From NCBI GenBank assembly GCA_022316685.1, contig JAKJHU010001073.1, positions 30,430 through 94,429 on the forward strand: a DNA stretch of 64,000 nt. Reading direction: 5' to 3'. Position numbers and translations under genes: made by a program. Shown here piece by piece: positions 22,135-33,682 of the stretch. The notes beneath the pieces are model-generated. The model worked only from the letters and a program-made list of their open reading frames with translations. It was not told where the DNA came from and ran no database searches. Position 1 is the stretch's first letter. The number at the start of each line of letters is the position of its first letter. Origin of the DNA: Progne subis subis (lineage: Eukaryota; Chordata; Aves; Passeriformes; Hirundinidae).

Positions 22135-23860
22135 GTGCATTTTCCGCAGACGTCTCCCAAACAGGTTTACAGTACCAAGTTTTGGGGTGCTGTAAATAAT
22201 AAAATTCATCAATTGGCTCAATCGGGGGACAAAGATGTTTTAAAATATTTTAATTTGGCTGCACAACTCTCTGCTGCAGTTGCAAAGCTACCAAAAGAAA
22301 TGCAGAAAAGACTGGAGAGTCGACAACCTTCCCCCTGTTCTCCCTGTCCCCCTGCACCTTCCCCACGTCCCCAGAAGGGAATCTTGAAGGGAGCAGCAGG
22401 AGTTTTTCCTGCTGGCTCAGGCTCCCTCAAGGCTCCCCGATCCCCCCGCTCGGGTAGTCCTGGCCGGACTGCTCGGGGCTTCTTGAGCAGCCCTGGCCAG
22501 GCGACTCAAGAATTCCTCCAGTCCCCTTCATTGCCAGTTCCAAAACCTCGAGTTTGGTTTAGTTTAAGTGAAGAACCCCGAATCACAAAATGGCGCCCCT
22601 TACTATTATCCCCAAGATGGCGGAGACTGCATGGCGCCGTTCTCCCCATCCCCCACTCCCTCTTCCCTGAATCCCTTTCTTCCCGTCCCCAGTTCATCCA
22701 ACCCCTTCCTTTCTTTGACCCCTCCCCTTACTCCTAGAGCTCCTCCCTTTTCTCCTCCCTCTCCAAAAACCCCTCCCATAGCTCCTCCTAGTCACTCCTC
22801 CCGTGGGAACACCCAAATTACATCAGCAATTTCCCAGACCACTCCCACCACCAGAAAGTGTAACTCTTGGGCTTCCGGTTCCCACGCTCCCCCTTCCGGT
22901 TCCCATAGTGTGGGCCCGGATTGGGAGGAGCCAGCGCCTAGGCCTCAAGAAGTGCAGCAGCCTTCGGCCATCCCCTCACTGTCCCCTGTTGTCTACAAGA
23001 GTTCTCGAGGAGGGCACAATGTGCGAGTAGTCCACCACCCCTTTTCCCAAGCCACAGTCAGGGACCTGTGCAAGGCCCATTGGGATTACGGGCGGGACAG
23101 CCCCTCCTTCAGGGGATTGCTCCACTCCGATCTCGAAGGAGCCATTGTTATTCCAGCTGACCTTAGGCAGTTGTTTTCGTGCTTAATGAATTCCACTGAA
23201 TTCCGATTGTGGGAAGCAGCATGGAAGCAGCAGCTTAAGGATACAGTTGCCAGGTCTCCTTGTCGACCCCGAAACAGCAGTTGACGAGAATGGGAATGCC
23301 CTCACCCTTGAACATCTAATGGGTGAGGGACAGTGGGTGGATCCATCAGACCTAGCCGCAAATATCCCTATAAAGGCCCTCCAAGTAGTGAGGGAACATG
23401 CAATATCAGCTTTCTTTGGAATGGTACCTGATGGCCCTGTTACACCATACTACAAAATCGTTCAGGGTGCAAGGGAAACATTTACTAGTTTTGTAGAAAG
23501 GCTTACCCGAGCGATTGAGGTCCAGGTAATAAATGCTACAGTGAGAAGAGGGATTCTAAGGGAGATGGTTTTCGCTAATGCGAATGGGTTGTGCAAAAAT
23601 GCGATTTTGAGTCTTCCCCTAGATTCCCCTCCATCAATACCTGATATGCTACGGGTATGCCAGGCAAAGGTCCCTTTTATGCAGCCTGCTGAACCAGAGC
23701 AAAGGCAGAAGGGCCACAGGGTAGCGGCTTTGGATGCCAATTGACCATCAGCAGCGTTGAGCCATCCCAGGAAGCCATATGTTTCCCCAAAGGAACCGCT
23801 GTATGATATGTCAAGAGCCTGGACATTGAGCTACAGATTGCCCCTTACGGGAAGATATCA
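22135..23860 (+). pseudogene. gag: ERV-C gag, 5' truncated
   Basis: The matrix starts in the middle (HFPQTSPKQVYSTKFW, matching ERV-B HFPQVSPDQIYSAKFW). A proline/serine linker and then a proline-rich part follow in shifted frames (22135-22737, 22568-23284). The capsid ends in 23247-23744, with the major homology region ETFTSFVERLTRAIEV near 23490. At 23800-23841 a CCHC zinc knuckle is readable (CMICQEPGH, then ATDC) but has a TGA directly after the histidine. Motif content is good, but the frame is broken at least twice and the N-terminus is missing. Confidence 0.75.
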
Positions 23861-23960
23861 AGAAGCTAAAAAACAAAAAAGGGGGAGGTGGGAGAGAAGC
23901 GTTGGCGGGGGGTAAAACCCATACTTTAAACTAGATGAGGAGCACAGGTCCTTCCGGCAC

Positions 23961-24790
23961 GTGGAAAGAAATAGGGCGGACCAGGCAGAGGGGGAAGGGG
24001 TAGAGGGATGTCGCGCCAATGAAACGCTGCAAAATATAAGACAAGATACTGGATTTGACGTACCGAACTTGACAAACGTAACTGACCATGATCTTTCAAG
24101 ACCTATTATTGTCACCAACTCTAAACAGCAGCCTTATAAGTTACAGCTCTCCGAGGCCTTGTATCTAAAGAGTACAGAGTGGACCTTTGCCTCCATCGAC
24201 ACTGAGGAACAGGGAACCTGGCCAGTTGAAGATGAAGAACTCATCATCATCGGGGACTGTAAGTACACCCCGCAGATTGAGATCCTCCCAGGGATATTAG
24301 TCAGTGACCCTGAGAGTCTCGTTGTACCCATCCACCTACATTTTTGCCGAAAGAACAAATTATTGCGCGGATCATCCCTACCTGAGGGCTGAACATCACA
24401 TCAAAGGTCCCAGTGGCTTGCCCGGTGCAAGCCATCACTGAAGAAAGGTCCCGGGTAGATTGCGAATTTATGGTAGGTGGGGAGACCCTGAACATCACGG
24501 GTCTTTTGGACATGGGAGCAGATGTGACGGTTGTGACTGCTAAAGACTGGCCGTCACATTGGGCTTTGCAGGACGTGGCTGGACACATCCAGGGTGTAGA
24601 AGGGTTACAATTGGCACAACGATCAAAGAGCATAGTACAAATTAAGGGGCCAAGAGGGCAATTAGCAAATATCCGCCCTTTTGTTTTGAACTACAAGGAA
24701 CCCTTACTTGGAAGAGACCTCATGGCTCAATGGGGGGTCAAAATTGACATACCCCACCCCTCTCTGGATATTTCCGCAGCGACCATTGAC
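23961..24790 (+). pseudogene. pro: ERV-C pro: dUTPase-like region and protease with DMG motif
   Basis: The dUTPase-like stretch lies in 23961-24392 (DCKYTPQIEILPGIL) and goes out of frame near 24390. The protease follows in the 24413 frame, with the active-site region reading LLDMGADVTVV at 24503-24535. The usual Asp-Thr-Gly is Asp-Met-Gly, as in ERV-B. The protease end GRDLMAQWG is present near 24715. A substrate-binding flap-like GxEGLQ stretch is also seen. With Met in place of the conserved Thr the enzyme is expected to be impaired; this is inference. Confidence 0.7.
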
Positions 24791-27517
24791 GAGCGTCCTG
24801 CCAAGAAAATTAATTGGTTAACTGATGTTCCAGTTTGGGTAGAGCTATGGCCGCTTTCCAAACAAAAATTAAAAGTGCTCGAGGAGCTCGTGGAGGAGCA
24901 ACTAGCTAAAGGTCACATCGTAGAGACAGATAGTCCTTGGAATTCCCCAGTTTTTGTGATCCAGAAGCCGGGGAAGGACAAGTGGCGCCTCCTCCAAGAC
25001 CTCCGTCAAATTAACAATGTTATTGAGGATATGGGGTCCCTCCAACCTGGGATGCCTTCCCCGACTATGCTCCCTGAAAATTGGCAATTGGCGATCATTG
25101 ACATCAAGGAATGTTTTTTTCAAATTCCTCTGCACCCCGATGATGCCCCACGTTTTGCTTTCTTGGTACCTACCATCAACCGGGAAGCCCCAAGGAAGCG
25201 CTATCACTGGCGAGTACTCCCTCAGGGGATGAAGAATGGCCCAACTATTTGCCAGTGCTACGTAGCTTCCTTGCTGTCCCCTGTCCACGCAGCCGCGGAT
25301 CAGGCCATCATCCATCATTACATGGATGATGTCCTGGTATGTGCCCTGACCGATGACGTTCTTACCCATGCGCTTGACCTAACAATCAATGCATTGATTC
25401 TGCAGGGTTTGAGCTGCAGGAGGAGAAGGTTCAAAGGATGCCACCCTGGAAATACCTTGGGCTGGAGATCAGCAAGCAGGCCATTGTCCTGCAGAAATTG
25501 GCGATTAAAACAAAAGTGAGTACTCTCGCAGATGTCCACCAGCTGTGTGGAGCTTTGAACTGGATAAGGCCCTGGCTAGGTCTTACCACCAAAGACCTAG
25601 CCACTCTTTTCAATTTATTGAAAGGGGGAGAGGAGCTTGGTTCTCCTAGGGTCCTTACCCCAGAAGCAAAAGAGTCTTTGGAGAAAATTCAGGACGCTAT
25701 GTCCTCAAGGCAAGCTCATCGGTGCGACCCGGAACTGCCTTTCAAATTTATTGTTATGGGAAAGTTGCTGCACCTCCATGGGATAATCTTCCAGTGGAAA
25801 GACATACTGAAAAAAGACCGAGATGGGAAAGATCCTCTTTCCATCATAGAGTGGGTCTTCCTAAATCATCACAGGTCCAAGAGAATGACCCGGCCGCAAG
25901 ACTTAGTGGCTGAGCTGATCCGGAAGGCAAGGTTCCGGATCAGAGAATTGGCCGGTTGTGACTTTGAGTGCATACATATACCAATTGGACTTCAATCGGG
26001 CCAAATTACAAAGGCTATGTTAGAACATCTACTTCAAGAGAACGAAGCACTGCAATTCACCCTTGACTCCTTTGCTGGACAAATTTCCATCCATCGGCCA
26101 GCCCACAAAATTTTTAATCAGGAAGTCAAATTTGTACTATCATTAAAAGAGGTTCGAAGCAAAAAGCCCCTCAAGGCACTGACAGTTTTCACAGATGTGT
26201 CCGGAAGGTCCCACAAGTCAGTCCTGACTTGGAAGGACCCTCAGACTCAGCAGTGGGAGGCGGATGTTACTGAGGTGGAAGGATTACCTCAGGTTGCTGA
26301 GTTGGCCGCAGTCGTCAGAGCTTTTGAGAAGGTTCTCCAAACCATTCAATTTGGTTACAGACTCTGCTTACGTGGCAGGGGTGGTGTCTAGGGCGGAACA
26401 AGCTGTCCTGCAGGAAGTATCTAACACTGCCTTGTTTGAGCTGCTCTCAAAACTAGTTAAGTTAGTCTCCCACCGAGAGCAACCTTATTATGTGATGCAT
26501 ACAAGGTCACATACTGATTTGCCTGGGTTTATCGTGGAGGGAAACAGGAAGGCAGATGCCCTCGCTGCCCCTGCCGAGATGGCCCCCTTGCCAAACATCT
26601 TTGAGCAAGCCAAAATCAGTCACCAGTTATTCCATCAAAATGCGCCTGGCCTTGTTTGCCGCTTCCATCTGACCAGGGAACAGGCTAAGGCAATCGTGGC
26701 CGCGTGTCCTTCTTGTTCCCAGCATGCTGTCCCCACCTTGCATGCAGGGGTAAATCCCCGGGGGCTTAAAAGCTGTGAGGTATGGCAGACCGATGTCACC
26801 CATTTCCCAGAATTCGGCCGTCTAAAATATATTCACGTGCCAGTAGACACGTTCTCCGGAGCTGTCTTTGCTTCTGCCCACACAGGGGAGAAGGCCACAG
26901 ACGTCATTAAACACCTAGTTCAGGCCTTCTCTTTCATGGGGATACCAAGAGAACTCAAAACTGACAACGGCCCAGCGTATAAGTCCAGGGAACTCCGCAG
27001 TTTCCTGCAGCAATGGGGAGTGGATCATAAAACCGGCATCCCTCATTCCCCTACAGGCCAAGCCATGGTTGAGAGGACCCATAGTAACATCAAGAGGGTT
27101 TTACGACAGTAACAACGGGTTCTCAAGGTTGAACATCCATCAATTAGACTGGCCAGAGCCCTATTTACCATAAATTTCCTAAACTGTTCCTTCGAAGGGT
27201 TAAATCCACCAATAATCAGGCATTTTGGAGCAAGCTCGCTATTTTCTATCAGAGACAGGCCACCGGTCTTGGTTAAAGATCTTGAGACTGGGAAGACGGA
27301 GGGGCCCCACAATCTGGTCATGTGGGGACGTGGATACGCGTGCGTGTCCACCCCCATGGGGCCAAAGTGGATTCCATCAAAATGGGTAAAGCCCTACGTC
27401 CCCAAAGGCTCAGGATCTAAAAAGGTCAGCAGTCCACAGGTAGCAGAAGCAGCGTGGAGGTGTAAGTGGAAAAATCAGGATAACTGGACGGAGGTACCCT
27501 TCTCCCCTCTGGAGTAA
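24791..27517 (+). pseudogene. pol: ERV-C pol: RT, RNase H, integrase
   Basis: RT runs in the 24413-25519 frame with IDIKECFFQIPLHPDDAPRF and YMDD at 25319-25330. A frameshift at about 25405-25440 moves the thumb and connection into 25438-26391. A second shift near 26330 cuts RNase H (VFTDVSG, then VTDSAY in the other frame). Integrase in 26264-27112 has HQLFH, CPSC, WQTDVT, KTDNGPAY and MVERTH. A TAA at 27110-27112 replaces a glutamine codon seen in ERV-B, and the C-terminal domain (WGRGYACVSTPMGPKW) is open to 27517. All catalytic motifs are retained but there is no continuous polyprotein. Confidence 0.8.
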
Positions 27518-27555
27518 GCCTTTGTAACCCTCGTGTTTAGTGTTTTTCAGTTTCT

Positions 27556-29467
27556 ATGATGCCGAACGCTCCAGCCGGATTCCCCACTCCAAGGAAACTC
27601 CACCTAATCCTCGGAGTATGGATGACCTTCAGTCTGTGTCTCCCGACCCTCGGATGGCTGGTCCCACAACCACAAGCCAACGTGTGGGCGACATTAGTAC
27701 AGGCCATGGGGCAAGATCATATCTGCCTCTCGGCCACCTCAGCTGACAGTCCCCTCTCCACCTGCCTTGTGGGGATCCCTTTTAAGCCGCAGGAATTACC
27801 TTCGGAGCTAATTAGAATCACAAACCTAGTTAACCGAGAAGGTGCTTCTGCAGGCCAATCCCTATATTGGCATACCCCCCTGGATTCCTTAGTTGAAGTT
27901 AAATTTAACTTTCCCGTTGAGAATCCTTTCGTTTTGTGGCATAAATACGTTTCCACCCCTGCCGCTTTAAGTTCTGTTCCCACGGAGTTAGAAATCCTAG
28001 GTTCTGCTATGTGGAGAGATTGTCTGAGGCATGGCTGCAAAGTAAAGGCCATGCTGCAAAGTAAAGGCCATGAGAAGACCTGACTTGTTAAGGTTTAGCA
28101 GAGAACATGCAGGACGACGTGACAAGCAGCACAGATACTGCGTCCTTGTACAGAGAAGTTTCAAAATAACAAGGATGTTGATCAGCAGAAATCATGTAGC
28201 TGTAACTACAAGGCTAACTGCAAAAAGAATATGCATTGTGAAATAGCGAACCAATTAGGAGCTACAATTTTGTAATATGCATGAACTAATTAACTGCACT
28301 ATATCTGTACGCGAGCACGTTAATAAATCTGAGACTTGTTGATCATGATAGCATGAGGCTTGTCTCCCGTTCTTCCACACTGCTAATGCCTCTTTTTGTG
28401 TTAATTTTATGTTTTCTCCCCCTAGGGGACAAGAAAGGTATTATCAAAGGATTCATCCAGCAAAGGCCATGCCAGATACCTGGTGTGAGCGCATCACTTA
28501 TGTAAAGAGACCAACGACCTTTGATAAGCGACCTTTGGCCCTCCCTAAGGGAGTATTTTTTATTTGTGGTGACCGGGCGTGGGCAGGCATCCCCCCTCGG
28601 CAGACAGGAGGACCTTGCACCTTTGGCAAGTTGGGCTTGCTTTCCCCCAACAAAACAACTCTCGCAAATTGGCAGAGGAAAAATTCAATACATCCGGCAA
28701 TTCAAAAAAGAGATCTTAGAGCGTTGGACCCAGATTGTGACTCAGAAATTGTGCATTGGGCTAAAACAAAAGGTGTAGCTGTCACGATCTTTTTACCATG
28801 GGTTGCCATCATGAAAGCTCTAGGTGAATTGGCACACCTAGAATGCTGGGTGGCTAAACAAGCCAATTTAACAATTAATGCCCTTGCAAACCTCTTGTCT
28901 GAAGAGGAAGTTACAAGGCACGCTACGCTGCAGAACAGAACAGCCATTGACTATCTATTGCTCCTGCATGGCCATCAGTGCGAGGAGTTTGAGGGGCTGT
29001 GTTGTTTTAACCTATCATCGAAAGCTGAAGACGTGCATGCAGCCATCCAGAAAATGCAGGATATGGTCAGTAACATCAAAAAGGAGACTGGTGACTGGTT
29101 AAATGGACTGTTTGCCAACTGGGGAATCTCTGGCTGGGTTTCATCAATTGTCAGAACCGTTTTATTGTCTTTATTTATTTTGTTACTAATTGTTCTTGCG
29201 TTCAGAGTAATTAGAAAAATGTTGTTCAATTTAATTTCTGCCACCACCCACTCTCCCTCTGTCAATCAAGTCCATCTGCCACCAGAAGAGAGCCCAGAGG
29301 AAGAAGGAATGGAGGTGAAAGAAGTTCTAGAGGGGACCCCAGAAGACGAACGCAATCCAGATGAAGAAGATCCTGGACTGGGGTATCCTACCCAACATCA
29401 ATGGTTCGCCAACAGCTACCCGGAATCAGAGTACCTCCCTCCTCCTTTCCAGTTTTACTCCTCCTAA
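27556..29467 (+). pseudogene. env: ERV-C env, split by a solo LTR
   Basis: The surface-subunit part opens at 27556 with a signal-type hydrophobic segment and continues to 28009, where a solo LTR enters; the open frame then ends inside the LTR at 28083. After the LTR an open frame covers 28409-29467. It holds the rest of the surface subunit (ICGDRAW, also in ERV-A) and a transmembrane subunit with a gammaretrovirus-type CX6CC motif at 28979-29005 (CEEFEGLCC). A hydrophobic membrane anchor lies at about 29140-29210, and a long acidic cytoplasmic tail follows. The transmembrane part is fully open. The break is one insertion rather than general decay. Confidence 0.8.
28010..28380 (+). mobile_element. 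Solo LTR nested in ERV-C env, with 6-bp target duplication
   Basis: 371 bp with inverted ends TGTGGA...TCCACA and the identical hexamer CTGCTA immediately on both sides (28004-28009 and 28381-28386). A TATA-like CTATATCT at 28299-28306 and AATAAA at 28323-28328 are close together, as in compact alpharetroviral-type LTRs. A 19-bp internal tandem duplication (ending AAAGGCCATG) lies near 28030-28065. It is unrelated to the ERV-A and ERV-B LTRs. A full element must have inserted and then recombined to leave this LTR. Confidence 0.88.
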
Positions 29468-29841
29468 ACAGTGGAGTTAAAATTGAATGTGAATTTCTGT
29501 TATAGCAGCTCTGCAGTTACTACCTTTGCTAAAAGCATTTTTTCCAATTGAAATTCCATGTCCAGGCCTCTATATGGAGATGGGTATCTGTGATTATAAA
29601 ACATGCAGCAAGAACATAATCCTACATCAATTTCTTGAATGAAACAGAAAATATTATATTAATATTCTGGATAGGTTTTTTCCTTTTCTTTATTTACTGA
29701 TATGAGTTTTCACAGTTCCAAAATGCAAGTAGTTCAGATATCTCAGGTTGGTTTATGGCCTAATAAATTGAACAAATAAAGTTGTCTTTGCATGATGTTA
29801 TCATCTTTCTGGACTTAAGTATTTTTAAAATGTACTTTTAG

Positions 29842-29934
29842 GCAGCTACAGTGAGAATAAAGAAACTGGAGGAAAATGCTGAAGCAGCAATACTAGCACA
29901 TATGGAACATAAACACACGACCGAAATCATGCAG
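29842..29934 (+). CDS. Coiled-coil gene fragment, exon b
   Basis: A 93-nt open exon (31 codons, phase 0 at both ends) follows a TTTTAG acceptor and precedes a gtaaac donor. The peptide is a charged, heptad-like segment (VRIKKLEENAEAAILAHMEH). Its phase fits directly onto exon a (21047-21193), supporting one gene across the ERV-C insertion. Gene identity unknown. Confidence 0.5.
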
Positions 29935-31245
29935 GTAAACTTTTTATTAAATATTTGGTAGAAGTTTATAGTAAAGCAGAAGATGAACTTGTAAAGGTAC
30001 AATCTTCCAAAAATGTTAAAGACTTCCTTGCTTCAGAGAAACTATTGAGTAGATTTTTTGCAATGAGTGTCAAAACTGTAAAAGGTAATAGGGAATATCT
30101 CCTTTTCTTGAGGGAACTATCAAGTTAATAGAATAAATATTAGAATAAAATGTCATATTCTTATGTTTGAGAATTCAAAGTAGCATTGAACCAGTGAGGG
30201 GAAAGGAAATGTTTCACAATAGTTAAACTGTTAAAATATCCTGTCCTATAATTTTGGAATGGACACTTGGATGATTTTGCAGATACAGTGCATACAGCCA
30301 GCTTCTCTAGGTGTGAGATATGAATGCATCCCGAGACTGCAGTTCCAAACATAATTATTCAGATTACATTTCAGCTTCAAAGCTATTATATCCACAGTTA
30401 CTAGAGAAGTTTGAATATACCAAAAAAGGTAAAATGTATATTTAAATATTAAATTCTTGTGTTATTCTACTGTATCACACAGGGTTTGATCCATTAAAGC
30501 CATTAGGGTTTATTTTAAAAAACAAGTGTGAAAAACCGGTAAGATCTCGTACTGACTAACTTCACATTGTATTTTTGAAAAATGAAATGAGAAAACAAAC
30601 AGGAATATCATCTTTTTTTTCTTGTTTTCTGAGGAACACAAATAAGCATTGCCACTTCTTCAGTCAGTTGTTTTTTTATGACGTTCTCTAAGTGCAGGAA
30701 CTTAGATTTCTGGAGTGATGATTAAATAAGTTGTGATGATTCAGTTTTCTTGATCCCTTCTCTACTTTTACAACACACAGGGGAACTGGAAGAGTAAAAT
30801 TATTTGAAGTTAGAGAAGTTAGTTTACTTTTTATGGGTGTAGAACTAGTAAGGTTTTCTTCCTTGTTTATGTACATGAAAAGCTCCACATGAAGTTTGCT
30901 CTGAGTGCAAGTGTAGTTTTTACTGTTAATCCCACCCTTTTATGAGTCTACTTAAAAAAAAATAGAATTCCCCTGGAAAACTTCAGTAATATAAATAATT
31001 GAAAACAGGAAAATCCAAACATCATGAAAGGACAACAAAATGTGGGTTTTGGTCAGCATATCTATTTCTTTCTGTTTGGAACTCTATGTGTTAATACATT
31101 TTTGTATGTGTTCAATGCTTTCCAATTCCATACAGAATTAATAGAATATATTCACCTGTAAAAAGCGGAACAGAACAGTGAACAGCATTGAAGACTATGG
31201 TAGTCTTTCCTAACTTCCTTTAACTGCTTTCTTATCACTTGGTAG
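29935..31245. other. Intron of the coiled-coil gene
   Basis: AT-rich sequence without recognised repeats or exons. Confidence 0.4.
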
Positions 31246-31370
31246 TTAGGAATTCAAGAACTTGAAGATGCTCTGAATGAAGAGCAAGGTGGCAGGAGAG
31301 AAGCTTTTTCAGTAGTACCACAGAAAGATTTCAGAGTCAGAAAATGCACATGAGAGAGGAAAACAAGTGT
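31246..31370 (+). pseudogene. Coiled-coil gene fragment, exon c, frameshifted
   Basis: After a TTGGTAG acceptor the frame in phase with exon b reads LGIQELEDALNEEQGGRREA and then degenerates to a stop. A coiled-coil-like continuation (RFQSQKMHMREENK) is in the next frame, just before a gtaagt donor. One small indel near 31320-31330 explains this. The break suggests the coiled-coil locus is a pseudogene, or at least that this exon is dead. Confidence 0.45.
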
Positions 31371-33564
31371 AAGTTTCCTTTTAAAGCCATTGTAAAATAG
31401 CGGTAGACAGCTTAAGTGTAACTCGTAGTTTACATTGTCTGCAATTTTCAGTCAGCAGAAAATCTAATGCAATGTACCAAGCCAAACCAAAGGTTCAGAA
31501 CCTGGCAGTCCATTAATAACAGGCCCATATCAGCAACCAAAGGTACTACGAATGGGCAACTGGTCTGTTACAGATTATTTGCCAAACCAAAAATTTTGAA
31601 AATCATAGTTGTAGTAGGGTCCAGCCTCCAGCAGTGGTTTGAGTGAGTATAGGAAAATGTATCCAGCAGGTCTAGAAAAGATGTCTTTTCTATATACACT
31701 TATATGATTATGAAAACATTGTTTTCTACTTCAGTGAGCCAGTTGAATCTCTAAGACTCCTATCAAGAAGTTGTCTACCATTTGTAGTGGTTAATCTTGT
31801 TCTCAACTTTCAAATGGCTGTAGAAAGCTTTAATCGGTTAAAAAATACTGAAATATGTGAAAGCAGAGGAAATCACTTGAGATATGTTCCCTGCCCAGCA
31901 CAGTCTCCTGTGTCTGTTGTAAGAGAAATTTGGCATCCTCTCTTTCAGCCTAGAACTCTGTGGGTCTGTAGGCACAGGTGTTTATGTTGACTTACACAAC
32001 GAGTAGTGGAGAATGAAAGAAACTGGTTTTCCTGTAAGAAAGAAAGTTTGTTGTTGGAATCCAGGGCATTCCTTTGGTTGCCCTGGAGGATCAGAGACCT
32101 AGGCAGGAGGGTCTGGGACCACAGCCCAGAGCTCAGAGAGACACTGGATTTGATTTCAGTCCATGGGAGAGGCTTCTTGCACTGCAGGAAGCATTGCAGA
32201 CCACAAGAGTGTGAAAAATAGTAATTTAGTGTATCACAGGGTGAGAAAAACAGTGGGTTTGGATTTCTTGTATTGAAGTGAATGGGGACAAGATGGAGAA
32301 TTTGGGGCGTTGCCTCCTTCTTCTTCTTTCTTCTTCCCTCACTCCATTTCTGCAGTGACGTTGGCACAAAGTAGTTTGTGAGGATTGGATCAAAGTAAAG
32401 ATGACATTTTAGTAATAGTGATAGACTTTGGTAATAAATAGTAAATATCGAATACATAGCAATTAGTACAAAATATAACGACTGCCCAGTTCAGGGGCAG
32501 TCATCAGATGTCCAAGCTGCGGCAAACATCTAGCAGGACACTGAGAAAATTGTAAGATAAGAACTAATAAACACGAAGCATGTAACCTTGAAGACTCCGT
32601 CTTTTCCTGCGTTTGGCTCAGAGCTTTTCAGAGGGGAAAAAAGACTCTAAAACCACCTGAATGCCGGGGAATTTAAGCTCCAGCAAGCAGCCCCCCAACA
32701 ACTGCCGTCCCTGGGTGCAGAGAAACAACTGGCGACCCTGAGAGAGGGCAGAAACAACTGGCGTCCCTGGGAGTAGGCAGAAACAGCTGGCTTCTCTGAG
32801 TAGGCACAGCAACAGTTCGTGGCCTGAGAAACTCATTCAAGATTCATGGTTATGGAGATGTTTTTAGTAATATACTTAAAACCTGAGCTATAAAAACCTT
32901 TGTAATCCTTTCCAAACATCAATTTAAGCAAGCTTTTGGCTTTCCTGACACTATGCCTAAATACTCAGGAAATCTTTTTAAAATCTTCCTTGGATTCCTG
33001 TCTCTGCTTCTGTCTCCTTTTTACTGTGGTTTGGCCTTGTCATTTTCTCATCAGCCACCTGTTTAGTCATGCCAGATTCTTGATATACCTGTTTTCCTGA
33101 CTGGCGCGGAAAAAGAACAGATTAAAATTCTGGGTAGCCTGCTTTAGAAGTCATGCCAGAGTAGAGTCAGGCGTGTGGAAATCTTAGGAGCAAGAATTAT
33201 ACTCAAAATCAGGGTTAATGATGCAAGATGTGACATGGTCTCTCTAAGGAGAGCTATGGTGTTTCTTAAAATATGAAGAATTCTGTTTCTTATATGTAAT
33301 TTTGAGGCTATATCCAAATAAACAATTGAATTTCATGGCACAAGGCTTGATAACTGAAAATATAACCACTTGAAAACTCTTTCTGAGAAAGAATATAAAT
33401 TTCTTCATTCACTTAAAAAAGGCAAGCAACTTCAGAAACCCCAAGAGGGAGTGTCTATGCATTTTATTCTGTCCTCGTCACAAGGGCACCCGGAAACAAG
33501 AACCGACCAAGAAACAAACGTAGCCGTGCGTGCTTATCTCCATGCCCTTGTTCCCTTCTTTCAG
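31371..33564. other. Stretch between coiled-coil and kinase exons
   Basis: No exon recognised. It holds a short minisatellite at 32697-32807. An AATAAA near 32566 within LTR-like sequence is too weak to call. Base composition changes from AT-rich to GC-rich close to the first kinase exon, so a rearrangement breakpoint probably lies in this stretch. No kinase glycine-loop or VAIK-lysine exon was found. Confidence 0.45.
32697..32807. repeat. Minisatellite, about 28 bp x 4
   Basis: Four imperfect units built around AACAACTGGCGTCCCTGGGA with a GGCAG spacer. Function unknown. Confidence 0.6.
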
Positions 33565-33682
33565 CTACCTTGTGGATAAGCAATTCTGGCTGGTTATGGA
33601 GTACATGGATGGAGGCACTCTGAGTGATGTCATCAGCAAGACCTACCTGTCTGACGATGAGATGGCAGCCATCAGTCGGGAG
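33565..33682 (+). CDS. PAK-like kinase, exon A (hinge region)
   Basis: The acceptor ttctttcag precedes a 118-nt exon with donor gtcagc. It encodes YLVDKQFWLVMEYMDGGTL and continues to AAISRE. This matches the hinge segment of p21-activated kinases (PAK1-3), including the exon end right after Arg-Glu. It enters in phase 2 and leaves in phase 0. The upstream exons that should provide the P-loop and catalytic lysine are not found. Songbirds are known to carry many PAK3-like copies (zebra finch genome literature, from memory), and this appears to be one of them. Confidence 0.75.

Larger units (their letters stand above)
22100..29467 (+). mobile_element. Endogenous betaretrovirus-like provirus ERV-C without visible LTRs
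   Basis: Plus-strand gag, dUTPase-like/protease, pol and env, in that order, all related to ERV-B. The left border is uncertain: homology to the ERV-B matrix begins only at about 22100-22135, so the LTR, leader and first matrix codons are absent. The right border follows the env stop at 29467 with no polypurine tract or LTR. It lies in an intron of the coiled-coil gene, in the same orientation. The env is interrupted by a nested solo LTR of another family. Confidence 0.85.

Noticed and set aside
31945..32457. 170-codon minus-strand frame
   Set aside because: No motif, no start context and no splice sites. Composition looks like chance.
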